A stretch of 64,000 bases of DNA from an uncultured Desulfovibrio sp. Lineage in GTDB: Bacteria; Desulfobacterota; Desulfovibrionia; Desulfovibrionales; Desulfovibrionaceae. Of this stretch, positions 25,162 through 32,915 are shown in pieces. Location of the stretch: the NCBI GenBank assembly GCA_934546745.1, contig CAKTDV010000003.1:1-64000 (forward strand), read 5' to 3'. Each line of letters opens with the position of its first letter. The first letter of the stretch is position 1. The position numbers and the translations under genes were made by a program. The notes under the pieces were generated by a model that saw nothing but the letters and a program-made list of their open reading frames with translations, did no database searches and had not been told where the DNA came from.

Positions 25162-26133
25162 CTATTTTTTGCGATCGCGGACATAGTCCGCCATTTGCAG
25201 CATGAGATCGCGCTCAGGCCTGTCCGGCAGACACAACAGCGCCTGCCGCGCGCGCTCAAGGAACATATCGGCCTGCCGCCGCGTCTGGAGGTCATATCCG
25301 GCGGCGCGGATGCGTCCGGCAATGGTCTCGGCGTCACCCGCCGTCATGAGGCCCGTCGCAAAGGCGGCGTCAAAGGCGGCACGTTCGTTTTCAGAAAGAC
25401 TTTCCCGGTACAGGCGCAGCGGCGGCGTCATCTTTCCTTCGCGCACATCGCCGCCCGTAGGTTTGCCCGTTTCACTCTCGGGCGCAAAATCCAGCGCGTC
25501 GTCCACCATCTGAAAGGCCATACCCACATTTTCCCCGTAGGACGCGGCAGCCTCGGCCAGGGCGTCGGCCGCTCCGGCACGCAGCACGCCCATCTGACAG
25601 GAAGCCCTGATAAGCCAGGCGGTCTTGCCACGCACGATCTCCTCATACACTCCGGCGGAGGTCCCGACCTGGCGCAGAGCCGCGATTTCCAGAATTTCCC
25701 CTGTGGCCGTGCGGCTTGTCGCCTCGGAAAAACAGCGGCAGAGACGCGGATCGCCATAATCGGACACCATGCCGTTGGCATGGGCAAGCAGCGCGTCTCC
25801 CGCAAGGATGGTTGGCGTCACGCCGAAAAGCGTATGCGCCGCAGCCTTGCCGCGCCGCGTGACGGCATTGTCCAGCACATCGTCATGCAGCAGCGTAGCG
25901 GCATGCAGCATTTCCAGCGTCACGGCCAGATCGTAGATGTCGTCCTTTTCATACCCGCAAAGGCGGGCCGTAAGAACCGTCAGCAACGGACGCAAGCGCT
26001 TGCCCCCGGCGTCAAAGATATGTTGCGCTACAGGGCGCACCGCTTCGGGCAGACTCTGCGCGGCGCGCTTCAGGGCCGCATTGATGGGGGGAAGCTCCAG
26101 CGCGAGGCGCGCTTTCAGAAGTAGTGTTGCCAT
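25162..26133 (-). CDS. ispB: Polyprenyl (octaprenyl/heptaprenyl-type) diphosphate synthase
   Basis: A 323-aa trans-prenyltransferase that builds the quinone side chain. First Asp-rich motif LLHDDVLDNA, second MVDDALDF; GGKRLRPLL binds isopentenyl diphosphate. ATG at 26133 is used because the upstream 80 codons of open frame lie inside mqnB in another frame. It is 7 nt after mqnB, so the side chain and futalosine steps of menaquinone synthesis are co-expressed. Chain length cannot be read from the sequence. Confidence 0.9.
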   Translation of the reverse strand: MATLLLKARLALELPPINAALKRAAQSLPEAVRPVAQHIFDAGGKRLRPLLTVLTARLCGYEKDDIYDLAVTLEMLHAATLLHDDVLDNAVTRRGKAAAHTLFGVTPTILAGDALLAHANGMVSDYGDPRLCRCFSEATSRTATGEILEIAALRQVGTSAGVYEEIVRGKTAWLIRASCQMGVLRAGAADALAEAAASYGENVGMAFQMVDDALDFAPESETGKPTGGDVREGKMTPPLRLYRESLSENERAAFDAAFATGLMTAGDAETIAGRIRAAGYDLQTRRQADMFLERARQALLCLPDRPERDLMLQMADYVRDRKK

Positions 26134-26140
26134 AAGAATG

Positions 26141-26896
26141 CTAAAGAAGGTTAAAGGCCGGAAGCAACTCGCCGAGCGCTTGCAGCGCGCCTGGAAAATC
26201 CTTTTCATGCGCGGCGCGAGGGCCGGCCTTGTTGGAGACAGTGCGCCACTGCCAGCAGGGAATGCCGTAGCGCGCGCACACATAGGCCACGGCAAAGCCT
26301 TCCATGGATTCCACGGCCACACCGGGGTAGGTATCCCGCAGCTGCCGCGCGCGCGCCGCGCTGGCCGAAACACCGGCCACCGTCACGGCGCTGACGCGGG
26401 GGGCGTCAGGCAGGGGGCCGACTTTCCAGCCCCGCGGCATTTCCACCGTCGGAGGCGCATCAGGATCGGCCAGTGAAATGCGATCGCGCACAGGGCCGCC
26501 TTCAGCGGCGGGCCTGTCCCACTGCGGAAAAGCAAAGGCCGCCGCCACCACGGATCGACCGTCGTGCAAACCGTATTCCGGCCAGATTTCCGTCACGACG
26601 GCACAGTGCGTGCGCAACGGTATAGCGTCCAGATCAAAAGCGCCCGCAAGACCAAGATTGATCGCCGCCGTCACCGGCGTCCGCGCGGCCGACGCCGACG
26701 CCAGCACCACGCCCAAGGTCATGGCCGCGTTGATGGGTCCCACGCCGGTGACGCAGGCCAGAATAGGCCCATGCTTCAGCCGTACCGGGAAAGGACGCGG
26801 CGGCCTGTCGTCACGCGCATCGGCCAGACCTTCCGGGGCGCGCTTTCCCAGGGACGCGGCCAGCTCCTTACCGGTAGCCGCACAGAGAAGCAACAC
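26141..26896 (-). CDS. mqnB: Futalosine hydrolase
   Basis: A 251-aa nucleosidase of the MTA/SAH-nucleosidase fold that cleaves futalosine to dehypoxanthine futalosine in the MqnA-E menaquinone route. Motifs: VTGVGPINAAMTLG, INLGLAGAFDLDAIPL and VESMEGFAVAYVCARYGIP, with the catalytic Glu/Asp region NKAGPRAAHEKDF. GTG start one base after the upstream stop, with GGAGA before it. Neighbours (prenyl synthase, UbiE/MenG) support the menaquinone role over a general nucleosidase. Confidence 0.9.
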   Translation of the reverse strand: MLLLCAATGKELAASLGKRAPEGLADARDDRPPRPFPVRLKHGPILACVTGVGPINAAMTLGVVLASASAARTPVTAAINLGLAGAFDLDAIPLRTHCAVVTEIWPEYGLHDGRSVVAAAFAFPQWDRPAAEGGPVRDRISLADPDAPPTVEMPRGWKVGPLPDAPRVSAVTVAGVSASAARARQLRDTYPGVAVESMEGFAVAYVCARYGIPCWQWRTVSNKAGPRAAHEKDFPGALQALGELLPAFNLL

Positions 26897-26897
26897 G

Positions 26898-28211
26898 CTA
26901 CAATCTCCAGTAATCCAGACCAGCCGCCCGCATGGCGGCGGGATCGTACAGGGATTTCACATCCATGAACACGCCCCTGCCGGGATCACGGAAACGAGCC
27001 AGAATGTCTTCCGGGGTAAAGGCGGCATAGGCCCGGTGACTCACGGCAAGAATCACGGCATCCAGGCCGCTCAGAGCCTCCAGCGGCAACAGTTTCTGCC
27101 CGTATTCCCTCATGGCCTCCGCGGGACTGGCTTCGGCGTCATGCACCAATGTTTCCACCCCGTAGTCACGCAACTCGGCGATAATATCCACAACGCGGGT
27201 ATTGCGCAGATCAGGCACGTTTTCCTTGAAGGTAAACCCAAGAATGCCCACACGCGCCCCCCGGATGACATTGCCTTGCGCAATGAGGCGTTTCACCGTA
27301 CATTCGGCCACGTACTTGCCCATGCCGTCGTTGGTACGGCGTCCGGCAAGAATGACTTCGGGATGGAAGCCCATGCCTTCGGCCTTGAACGTCAGATAGT
27401 ACGGATCCACGCCAATGCAATGGCCGCCCACAAGGCCGGGCCGGAAGGGCAGAAAATTCCACTTGGTCCCCGCCGCCTCCAGCACTTCGGCGGTATCAAT
27501 GCCCAGACGGCCGAAAATGACGGCCAGTTCGTTCATAAGCGCGATATTCAAATCGCGCTGGGTGTTCTCAATGACCTTGGCCGCCTCGGCCACCTTGATG
27601 CTGGACGCGCGGTGAATGCCCGCGCGCACGACACTGCCGTAGATTTCGGCCAGCAGATCCGCCGTCGCCGGATCAGAACCGGAAACGATCTTGACGATGG
27701 TTTCCAGCGTATGCACCCTGTCGCCGGGGTTGATGCGCTCTGGAGAATACCCCACAGTAAAATCCTCGCCAAAGCGCAGGCCCGATTCCCTTTCCAGAAT
27801 CGGCACACAGATTTCCTCCGTCAGACCCGGATACACCGTGGATTCATACACCACGACGGTCCCCCGCGAAACATGACGCCCCACCGTCGCCGTCGCCCCG
27901 GTGACCGGCGTCAAATCCGGGGAGCGGTGCGCGTCAATGGGCGTAGGCACAGCGACGATGATCACGGCCGCCCCGGCCAGCGCCGAGGGATCGCAGGTAT
28001 ACCGCACCGGAGCGCCGGCCAGTTTTTCGTCCGTCACCTCGTTGGTATGATCATGGCCGCCCTTCAGCTCCTCTATGCGAAGCGCGCTGATGTCAAAACC
28101 GATCACATCCATATGGCGCGACAGGGCTACCGCCAGCGGCAATCCCACATACCCAAGACCGACGACCGCCAACGGTTTTTCCCGGCGCTTCAGCCCTTCA
28201 AAAGAAATCAT
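26898..28211 (-). CDS. Nucleotide-sugar dehydrogenase (UDP-GlcNAc/GalNAc 6-dehydrogenase type)
   Basis: A 437-aa NAD-dependent UDP-glucose/GDP-mannose dehydrogenase family member that oxidises a UDP-sugar C6 hydroxyl to a uronate for surface polysaccharide. VVGLGYVGLPLAVALS binds NAD; the catalytic Cys is in LVGGHCIGVDPYYLTFKAE; GFTFKENVPDLRNTRVVDI marks the third domain. The GGHCIGVDPYYL form points to the WecC/TviB/WbpA branch. The start at 28211 has AGGA at 8 nt. It is oddly placed between menaquinone genes; no other polysaccharide gene is nearby. Confidence 0.88.
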   Translation of the reverse strand: MISFEGLKRREKPLAVVGLGYVGLPLAVALSRHMDVIGFDISALRIEELKGGHDHTNEVTDEKLAGAPVRYTCDPSALAGAAVIIVAVPTPIDAHRSPDLTPVTGATATVGRHVSRGTVVVYESTVYPGLTEEICVPILERESGLRFGEDFTVGYSPERINPGDRVHTLETIVKIVSGSDPATADLLAEIYGSVVRAGIHRASSIKVAEAAKVIENTQRDLNIALMNELAVIFGRLGIDTAEVLEAAGTKWNFLPFRPGLVGGHCIGVDPYYLTFKAEGMGFHPEVILAGRRTNDGMGKYVAECTVKRLIAQGNVIRGARVGILGFTFKENVPDLRNTRVVDIIAELRDYGVETLVHDAEASPAEAMREYGQKLLPLEALSGLDAVILAVSHRAYAAFTPEDILARFRDPGRGVFMDVKSLYDPAAMRAAGLDYWRL

Positions 28212-28265
28212 GCGCATAATCCTGTTGTAAACGTTGCGTTGTCCGCCGGGGCGCGGGCGTCCGCT

Positions 28266-28997
28266 CTAACGCGCCTTTTCAGCAAGGTGAAGGCAGACGA
28301 TGCCCGAGGTAAGTTTCCGATGCCATGCGCTGGCAAAACCGGCGTCGATCAGTTCCTTTTCCAGAGCCCGCGCCGAAGGAAAGGCGTTGATGGTCTCGGC
28401 CAGATAGCCGTAGGCGGCGGTATCGCCGGAAAAAAGCCTGCCCACACGGGGCAGAATGCGGCCTAGATAGAAATTGTACAGACCTCCCCAGATGCGCTCC
28501 CTGCCGGAACCGAATTCCAGAATGCAGGCACGCCCGCCGGGCGTCAGCACGCGCAGCATTTCACGGAAGGCCGCTTCGCGCGGGGTAATATTGCGGATGC
28601 CGAAGGCCATTGTCACGCAATCCACGGAAGCGTCGGGCAAAGGGAGGCGCTTGGCGTCGGCCGCCACGGGAAGAATGGCGGCGGCGTCCCAGCCGTGAAG
28701 CTTGCGCGCGCCGTACCGCAACATGGGCAGACAGAAATCCAGCGCCGGTATACGGACGTCAGGATAGCGGCGGCGGATGGTCAGCGAGACGTCCAGCGTC
28801 CCAGCGGCCAGATCAAGGACGCGCCCCGCGGGTCCCAGACGCACGCTGTCAGCCAGCACGCGCCTCCAGTAGCGGTCGATGCCCAGGCTCAAGACACGGT
28901 TGCAGATGTCGTACCAGCCCGCAATACGGCCAAACATGCCGGAAACAGCCTGATCGTGACTTCGGACCCGCGTCGCGTCTTCAGAGAGGGGCTTCAC
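28266..28997 (-). CDS. ubiE: Demethylmenaquinone methyltransferase, UbiE/MenG
   Basis: A 243-aa SAM methyltransferase performing the last menaquinone step. FGRIAGWYDICNRVLSLGIDRYWRR is the family opening, VLDLAAGTLDVSLTI binds SAM (usually DLACGTGD), and VTMAFGIRNI is the second family signature. GTG start overlapping the TGA of the small upstream gene (GTGA), implying coupled translation. Confidence 0.93.
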   Translation of the reverse strand: MKPLSEDATRVRSHDQAVSGMFGRIAGWYDICNRVLSLGIDRYWRRVLADSVRLGPAGRVLDLAAGTLDVSLTIRRRYPDVRIPALDFCLPMLRYGARKLHGWDAAAILPVAADAKRLPLPDASVDCVTMAFGIRNITPREAAFREMLRVLTPGGRACILEFGSGRERIWGGLYNFYLGRILPRVGRLFSGDTAAYGYLAETINAFPSARALEKELIDAGFASAWHRKLTSGIVCLHLAEKAR

Positions 28998-29173
28998 GCC
29001 GCCCCTCCCGGCTTTCCGGCATCAGCGCCGCTCTCGCGCACGGCTTCGCGTACCACGCGGTACACGGCGGGAAACACGTCCGCGAAATTACCGGGTGAAA
29101 CCGTACGGGTTTCAATGAATTTGGCCGTCAGTTCCTTGGCAACCATCAGAGCTTCCTTGCAATCTTTGTCCAT
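28994..29173 (-). CDS. Small protein of unknown function coupled to ubiE
   Basis: A 59-aa protein (MDKDCKEALMVAKELTAKF...) predicted to be helical, ending in a Gly/Ala-rich tail. AAGGAAG lies 7 nt before the ATG and its stop overlaps the ubiE start, so it heads the operon. I do not recognise it. Its size and position suggest an accessory or regulatory protein, which is only inference. Confidence 0.72.
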   Translation of the reverse strand: MDKDCKEALMVAKELTAKFIETRTVSPGNFADVFPAVYRVVREAVRESGADAGKPGGAA

Positions 29174-29587
29174 AAGCGCTTCCTTGCGGCCCGGTCGCCC
29201 GGGCCGAACGGACAAAAGAAAAAAACCCGCCCAATTGGGGAATGGCCGTGACCCACAACGGGTAGCGCGCCGGGCGGGTAAAGAGACGGAAACGCTGACC
29301 CCCGCCCCTTTTGTTCATGTGAAAACAGGCACGAATGCCTCAATGTTTCAATCCACAGTCGCAACATCCGCCGACTGGCTCCGCAACCGACGGCCAGGGG
29401 TCGTGCGGATTGCCCCTCCCTGAAGGGAGGTGTTACAGAAAAGGATCTCCTCGGCTTCGCCGTCTTGTCAACCATTCTTTTCCCCCTGAAGGGGGAGGTT
29501 TCAAACCACAAAGAAATTTTTGATAAAGCACGAGCATAGCCGTAACGCGCCACCTTGGCAAGGCGCGGCGCAGACAGGAAAGAATGT
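29174..29587. other. Leader/intergenic region with stacked hairpins
   Basis: 414 nt without a convincing gene. It contains a terminator at 29214-29279, a UUCG-capped hairpin at 29327-29340 on the minus strand, an isolated GTTTCAATCCACAGTCGC (29345-29362, resembling one end of a type I-C CRISPR repeat but single), and two CCCCTGAAGGGG-type hairpins at 29408-29425 and 29481-29497. A further hairpin (GGCCCGG/CCGGGCC) lies just before the small gene's ribosome-binding site. Confidence 0.5.
29214..29279 (-). terminator. Terminator or attenuator upstream of the menaquinone operon
   Basis: ACCCGCCC (29279-29272) pairs with GGGCGGGT (29232-29225) across a structured 39-nt interior, followed leftward by TTTTTTTCTTTTG. 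It could end the 588-aa protein's transcript or attenuate reading into the operon that begins 40 nt on. Confidence 0.65.
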
Positions 29588-31354
29588 CTATTCCTGCGTC
29601 AATCTGGTAATCTGTTCGTTCAGCAGACGCGACATGGCCGCCGCGGCCGCCTTTTCAATATTGGCGTTAAACGCGGGCTGCAGGTCGTCAAGGCGTTTTT
29701 CCAGCGCATCCAGCCGCGCCGCCATACTGCGGCACTGTACGCCCAAACGATCCAGTTCCTCGCGCAGGTTCCCGGGAAGCCCGGCATCAGGGGCAGGCTG
29801 TGCGGCGGGCTGGGGGGCGACGGCCTGACGCACGGCCTCGGCCACCAGGCCGGGCAGGGCCGCCAGCAGCTCGTTGCGATCCTGACGGGCATTGTCCAGC
29901 GCGTTTCTGAGCGTCTCTTCCGAGGCAAGGCGCGCGGCTTCCAGCGACTCTTTCAGCACGGCGTCGGACGCGCCGCGCGCGTCTCCTTCCAGAGCCGACA
30001 CACGCCCCGATAACGCGGCCAGCGCGCGATCGCATTCGGCCACGCCGTCCCGGAGCGCGGCATTGTCTTCCTCCGCCGGCGCGGAGGCGGCGGCCTCCAC
30101 GCCATCCACGCGCCCGGAGAGTGCCGCCAAGGCGTTCTCACAAGCGGCCAGACGCGCCGCCAAGGCCGAATCGGCAACGGGTTCCACCGGCGTGGATGCC
30201 GCGGTCTCCACTGCGCCCAGACGGCCGGAAAGAGCTGTCAGTGCGGTTTCGCAGTGAGTCAAACGATCCGCCAATGCCGGATCGGCAGCGGACTCAACCG
30301 GAACGGAGGTTTCCACAGCCTCCAGACGGTTGGACAGGGTGTTCACCGCGCTCTCGCACTGGGCCAGACGCGCCGCCAAGGCCGGATCCGCCGCAACAGG
30401 AACAGGTTCTGGCGCAACAGGTGCGGGGGCTGTTTTCTGGCCGGAAGGCATCTGTGCGGCAAGCGTTGGTGCGGCCGCATTCACAGCGGCTGGTGCGGCG
30501 ACAGCCGGTTCGTCAAGCAGCGATCCCAGATCGAGATCCCCGGCGGGCGCTTCCTCCGCCACAGGTTCGGGCGCGGGCGCGGCGGCCCCGGCACTGAACA
30601 ATTCCTGCTGGGCCTCATCCACAACGCTTTGAGCTTCCGCCGCAATAGGGTCAAGTTCCTCCGCCGCTACAGGCGCGGCGGCGGGTTCGTCAAGCAGCGA
30701 ATCCAGGTCGAGATCCCCGGCGGGTGCTTCCGCCACCGCGGGCTGCGCGGCAGGGGCGGGTGCGGCGGCGGGTTCGTCAAGCAGCGAATCCAGGTCGAGA
30801 TCCCCGGCGGGTGCTTCCGCCACCGCAGGCTGCGCGGCAGGGGCGGGTGCGGCGGCGGGTTCGTCAAGCAGCGAATCCAGGTCGAGATCCCCGGCGGGCG
30901 CTTCCGTCGCCGCAGGCTGCGCGGCAGGGGCGGGCACGGCGGCGGGTTCGTCAAGCAGCGAATCCAAGTCGAGATCTCCGGCGGGCGCTTCCGCCGCCGC
31001 GGGCTGCGCGGCAGGGGCGGGCGCGGCGACCGCCTCGTCAAGCACGGCATCAAAACTCTTCCCCGCCGCGGGCTGCGCGGCAGACGCAGACTCCGGTTCC
31101 TTGAAGCCAAGAATGGTATCCAGATCCATCGACGGCGCGTCATTTGCCACCGGCGGTGGCGCTTCCGTTGTGGCTGGCGTAGACGTCATGCTCAGAGACG
31201 CCAGCAAATCATCCACGCCGTCCAGCCCCGGCATCTGCAATTTTTCGTCGGGAACGACCACATGCCCCGGCGGCGTCGGCGCCGGCCCACGCGACTGTGG
31301 AGAAGAACCTTGCTGTATGAGATCGGTCAGATCAATGACGTCGTCTTTTGCCAT
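29588..31354 (-). CDS. Acidic Pro/Ala-rich protein with 29-residue tandem repeats and a C-terminal coiled coil; function unknown
   Basis: A 588-aa protein with no signal peptide or membrane segment. After an acidic N-terminus (AKDDVIDLTDLIQQG) come four near-identical 29-residue repeats (GDLDLDSLLDEPAA...PAPAAQPA) at about 105-225 and a fifth diverged copy near 275. Residues about 330-480 hold heptad-like units (LAARLAQCESAVNTLSNRLEAVE) repeated four times, then a helical region. The LDLDSLLDE motif resembles short peptide ligands displayed on a flexible linker. I do not recognise a family; a scaffold or polar organiser would fit the layout. GAGG lies before the ATG. Confidence 0.8.
   Translation of the reverse strand: MAKDDVIDLTDLIQQGSSPQSRGPAPTPPGHVVVPDEKLQMPGLDGVDDLLASLSMTSTPATTEAPPPVANDAPSMDLDTILGFKEPESASAAQPAAGKSFDAVLDEAVAAPAPAAQPAAAEAPAGDLDLDSLLDEPAAVPAPAAQPAATEAPAGDLDLDSLLDEPAAAPAPAAQPAVAEAPAGDLDLDSLLDEPAAAPAPAAQPAVAEAPAGDLDLDSLLDEPAAAPVAAEELDPIAAEAQSVVDEAQQELFSAGAAAPAPEPVAEEAPAGDLDLGSLLDEPAVAAPAAVNAAAPTLAAQMPSGQKTAPAPVAPEPVPVAADPALAARLAQCESAVNTLSNRLEAVETSVPVESAADPALADRLTHCETALTALSGRLGAVETAASTPVEPVADSALAARLAACENALAALSGRVDGVEAAASAPAEEDNAALRDGVAECDRALAALSGRVSALEGDARGASDAVLKESLEAARLASEETLRNALDNARQDRNELLAALPGLVAEAVRQAVAPQPAAQPAPDAGLPGNLREELDRLGVQCRSMAARLDALEKRLDDLQPAFNANIEKAAAAAMSRLLNEQITRLTQE
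30687..31035 (-). repeat. Tandem 87-bp repeat (four units) within the coding region
   Basis: Units begin at 30687, 30774, 30861 and 30948, and the next match is at 31035, exactly 87 bp apart. The units are nearly identical at the DNA level, so copy number is likely to vary between strains by slippage without frameshift. Confidence 0.9.
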
Positions 31355-31534
31355 GAAAAGCCTCGTTCGGGTAGATTGCGCTCCAGAGCGCCCGCCCGGA
31401 ACATTCGTTCGATCCAGAGCGCACGCTGCCCGTGCCTTGCGGAACACATACGGGTATCCTGACAGAAAAAGCGGATACTATGCAGAGAGAAACCTAGCAG
31501 GTTGAGCAGAAAAAGCAAATATCCCCGTTCACGC

Positions 31535-31567
31535 AAAAAAGGCCGCCCCAGGGGCGGCCTTTTCATC
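31535..31567. terminator. Intrinsic terminator of the cytochrome c3 gene
   Basis: GGCCGCCCC/GGGGCGGCC stem with A6 on one side and TTTTC on the other; read leftward it gives a stem plus T6, 14 nt after the cytochrome stop codon. It may also act rightward. Confidence 0.9.
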
Positions 31568-31580
31568 ACAAATTCCTTCC

Positions 31581-31970
31581 CTACGGATGGCATTTGGACT
31601 TGGCGCAACCGGTCAATTCCTTCTTCAGATCCGGTTTTTCCGCGGCAATACCCTGATGGCATTCCATACAGGTCTGATACTTGGCGCCCTTGCGCGTGTG
31701 CGCCACGGCATACAGGGACGACGTGCCTTTTTTGGCCTGCAAATCGTCATGACAGCCCGACGTTGCGCACTTGGCGTAATTTTCCTGATCATTTACCGGA
31801 TGATGACAGGTCACGCACGCCACCGAGGAATGTGTCGAATGATTGAAGACAACGGTCTTCTTCGCCCCGGAAAACCGCAACCCGTCGGCGGGAACAGGAG
31901 GTTGTGCCGCGAATGAGGGAACAGCCACAGCCAGAACCAGCAGCGCGGCGGGCAACAACGGTTTTTTCAT
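31581..31970 (-). CDS. Tetraheme cytochrome c3 (type I)
   Basis: A 129-aa periplasmic electron carrier that accepts electrons from hydrogenases in sulfate reducers. Signal peptide about 1-22 (MKKPLLPAALLVLAVAVPSFA). Four heme sites: CVTCH and CMECH (CxxCH), CATSGCH and CAKSKCH (CxxxxCH), in the c3 order 1-2-3-4 with the extra axial His residues (NHSTHSS, HHPVN, AVAHTRKG). Length of the mature part, about 107, is typical. GGAGG precedes the ATG. It is monocistronic with its own promoter and terminator. Confidence 0.97.
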   Translation of the reverse strand: MKKPLLPAALLVLAVAVPSFAAQPPVPADGLRFSGAKKTVVFNHSTHSSVACVTCHHPVNDQENYAKCATSGCHDDLQAKKGTSSLYAVAHTRKGAKYQTCMECHQGIAAEKPDLKKELTGCAKSKCHP

Positions 31971-32053
31971 GGAAACCTCCTCACGTTCCTGAATAAGAGT
32001 GGACATCGCCTTCTTCCCAACGGTCTCCGCCCCAGCGGGGGGCCGTTCCGCAA

Positions 32054-32082
32054 AACGTAGCGCCAGCCCCGTACCGTGTCAA
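32054..32082 (-). promoter_or_regulatory. Predicted promoter of the cytochrome c3 gene
   Basis: TTGACA (32082-32077) and TACGTT (32059-32054) with 17 nt between them, about 85 nt before the start codon. It overlaps the last codons of cbiH. Confidence 0.75.
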
Positions 32083-32915
32083 CATCCCCGCAATTTTTCG
32101 CAGGGCGTTTTTTCCCGCATACGGCGGGCGGCATACCCTCTGGGCGTCGCCATATAGCGCCCCATCCGACGGGTCTCGCTGTTGCCAACAATGACAAGTG
32201 AAAGCATGTCCACCTCCGGGGAACAGACAGCTTCCAGCGTCGTGACGCGCACACGCTGGCCTTCCCGGCAGGCGTTGCGGACAATGCCCACAGGACAGGC
32301 GGGCGCGCGTTCCGCCCTGGCCAGTTCCAGCGCCCTGTCCAGCTGCCAGTCCCGGCCCCGCGATCGGGGGTTATAGAGAGCGACCACAAAATCGGCCGCA
32401 AAGGCGGCGCGCAGACGGCGTTCTATGGTCTCCCAGGGCGTAAGCAGATCGCTCAGACTGACGCAGGCGAAATCATGCATGAGCGGCGCGCCCAGCAGCG
32501 CCGCCGAGGCACAGAGCGCGGGGACGCCGGGCACAATCTCCAGAGGCAGCGTCTCCAGCAGCCCACGCGCCTCCAGCTGTTCCAGAGCCAGTCCCGCCAG
32601 CGCGTAAATTCCGGGATCCCCGGAGCAGACAAGCGCCGTCGGCGTACCGGACAACGCGCTTTCCACAGCGGCGGCGCAGCGTTCCTCCTCCTGCCGCATA
32701 CCGTTGCTGACAATGCGCTTTCCCGCGCGCAGCGCCTCGGGCACAAGCGCCAGATACCGGGCATAGCCCGCAATGCAGGCGCTCTCCGACAGGGCGCGCA
32801 CGGCCCGCGGCGTCAGACACTCTTCAGAACCCGGGCCAAGCCCCACAACATACAACGCGGCAACACCCATACCTTCAGGCCACCCTTGCGCTTTCGCCGC
32901 CGTCGCGGCGTTCAT
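32079..32915 (-). CDS. cbiH: Precorrin-3B / cobalt-factor III C17-methyltransferase
   Basis: A 278-aa SAM methyltransferase that methylates C17 and drives ring contraction in cobalamin synthesis. GLGPGSEECLTPRA, the SGDPGIYALAG loop, PGVPALCASAALLGAPLMHDF and ALYNPRSRGRDWQL are typical of CobJ/CbiH. The start overlaps the cbiG stop (ATGA). Pairing with CbiG indicates the anaerobic (cobalt-early) pathway, as expected for a sulfate reducer. Confidence 0.93.
   Translation of the reverse strand: MNAATAAKAQGWPEGMGVAALYVVGLGPGSEECLTPRAVRALSESACIAGYARYLALVPEALRAGKRIVSNGMRQEEERCAAAVESALSGTPTALVCSGDPGIYALAGLALEQLEARGLLETLPLEIVPGVPALCASAALLGAPLMHDFACVSLSDLLTPWETIERRLRAAFAADFVVALYNPRSRGRDWQLDRALELARAERAPACPVGIVRNACREGQRVRVTTLEAVCSPEVDMLSLVIVGNSETRRMGRYMATPRGYAARRMREKTPCEKLRGC

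Noticed and set aside
29341..29365. CRISPR array
   Set aside because: Only one repeat-like end (GTTTCAATCCAC) is present, without a second repeat, regular spacers or cas genes.
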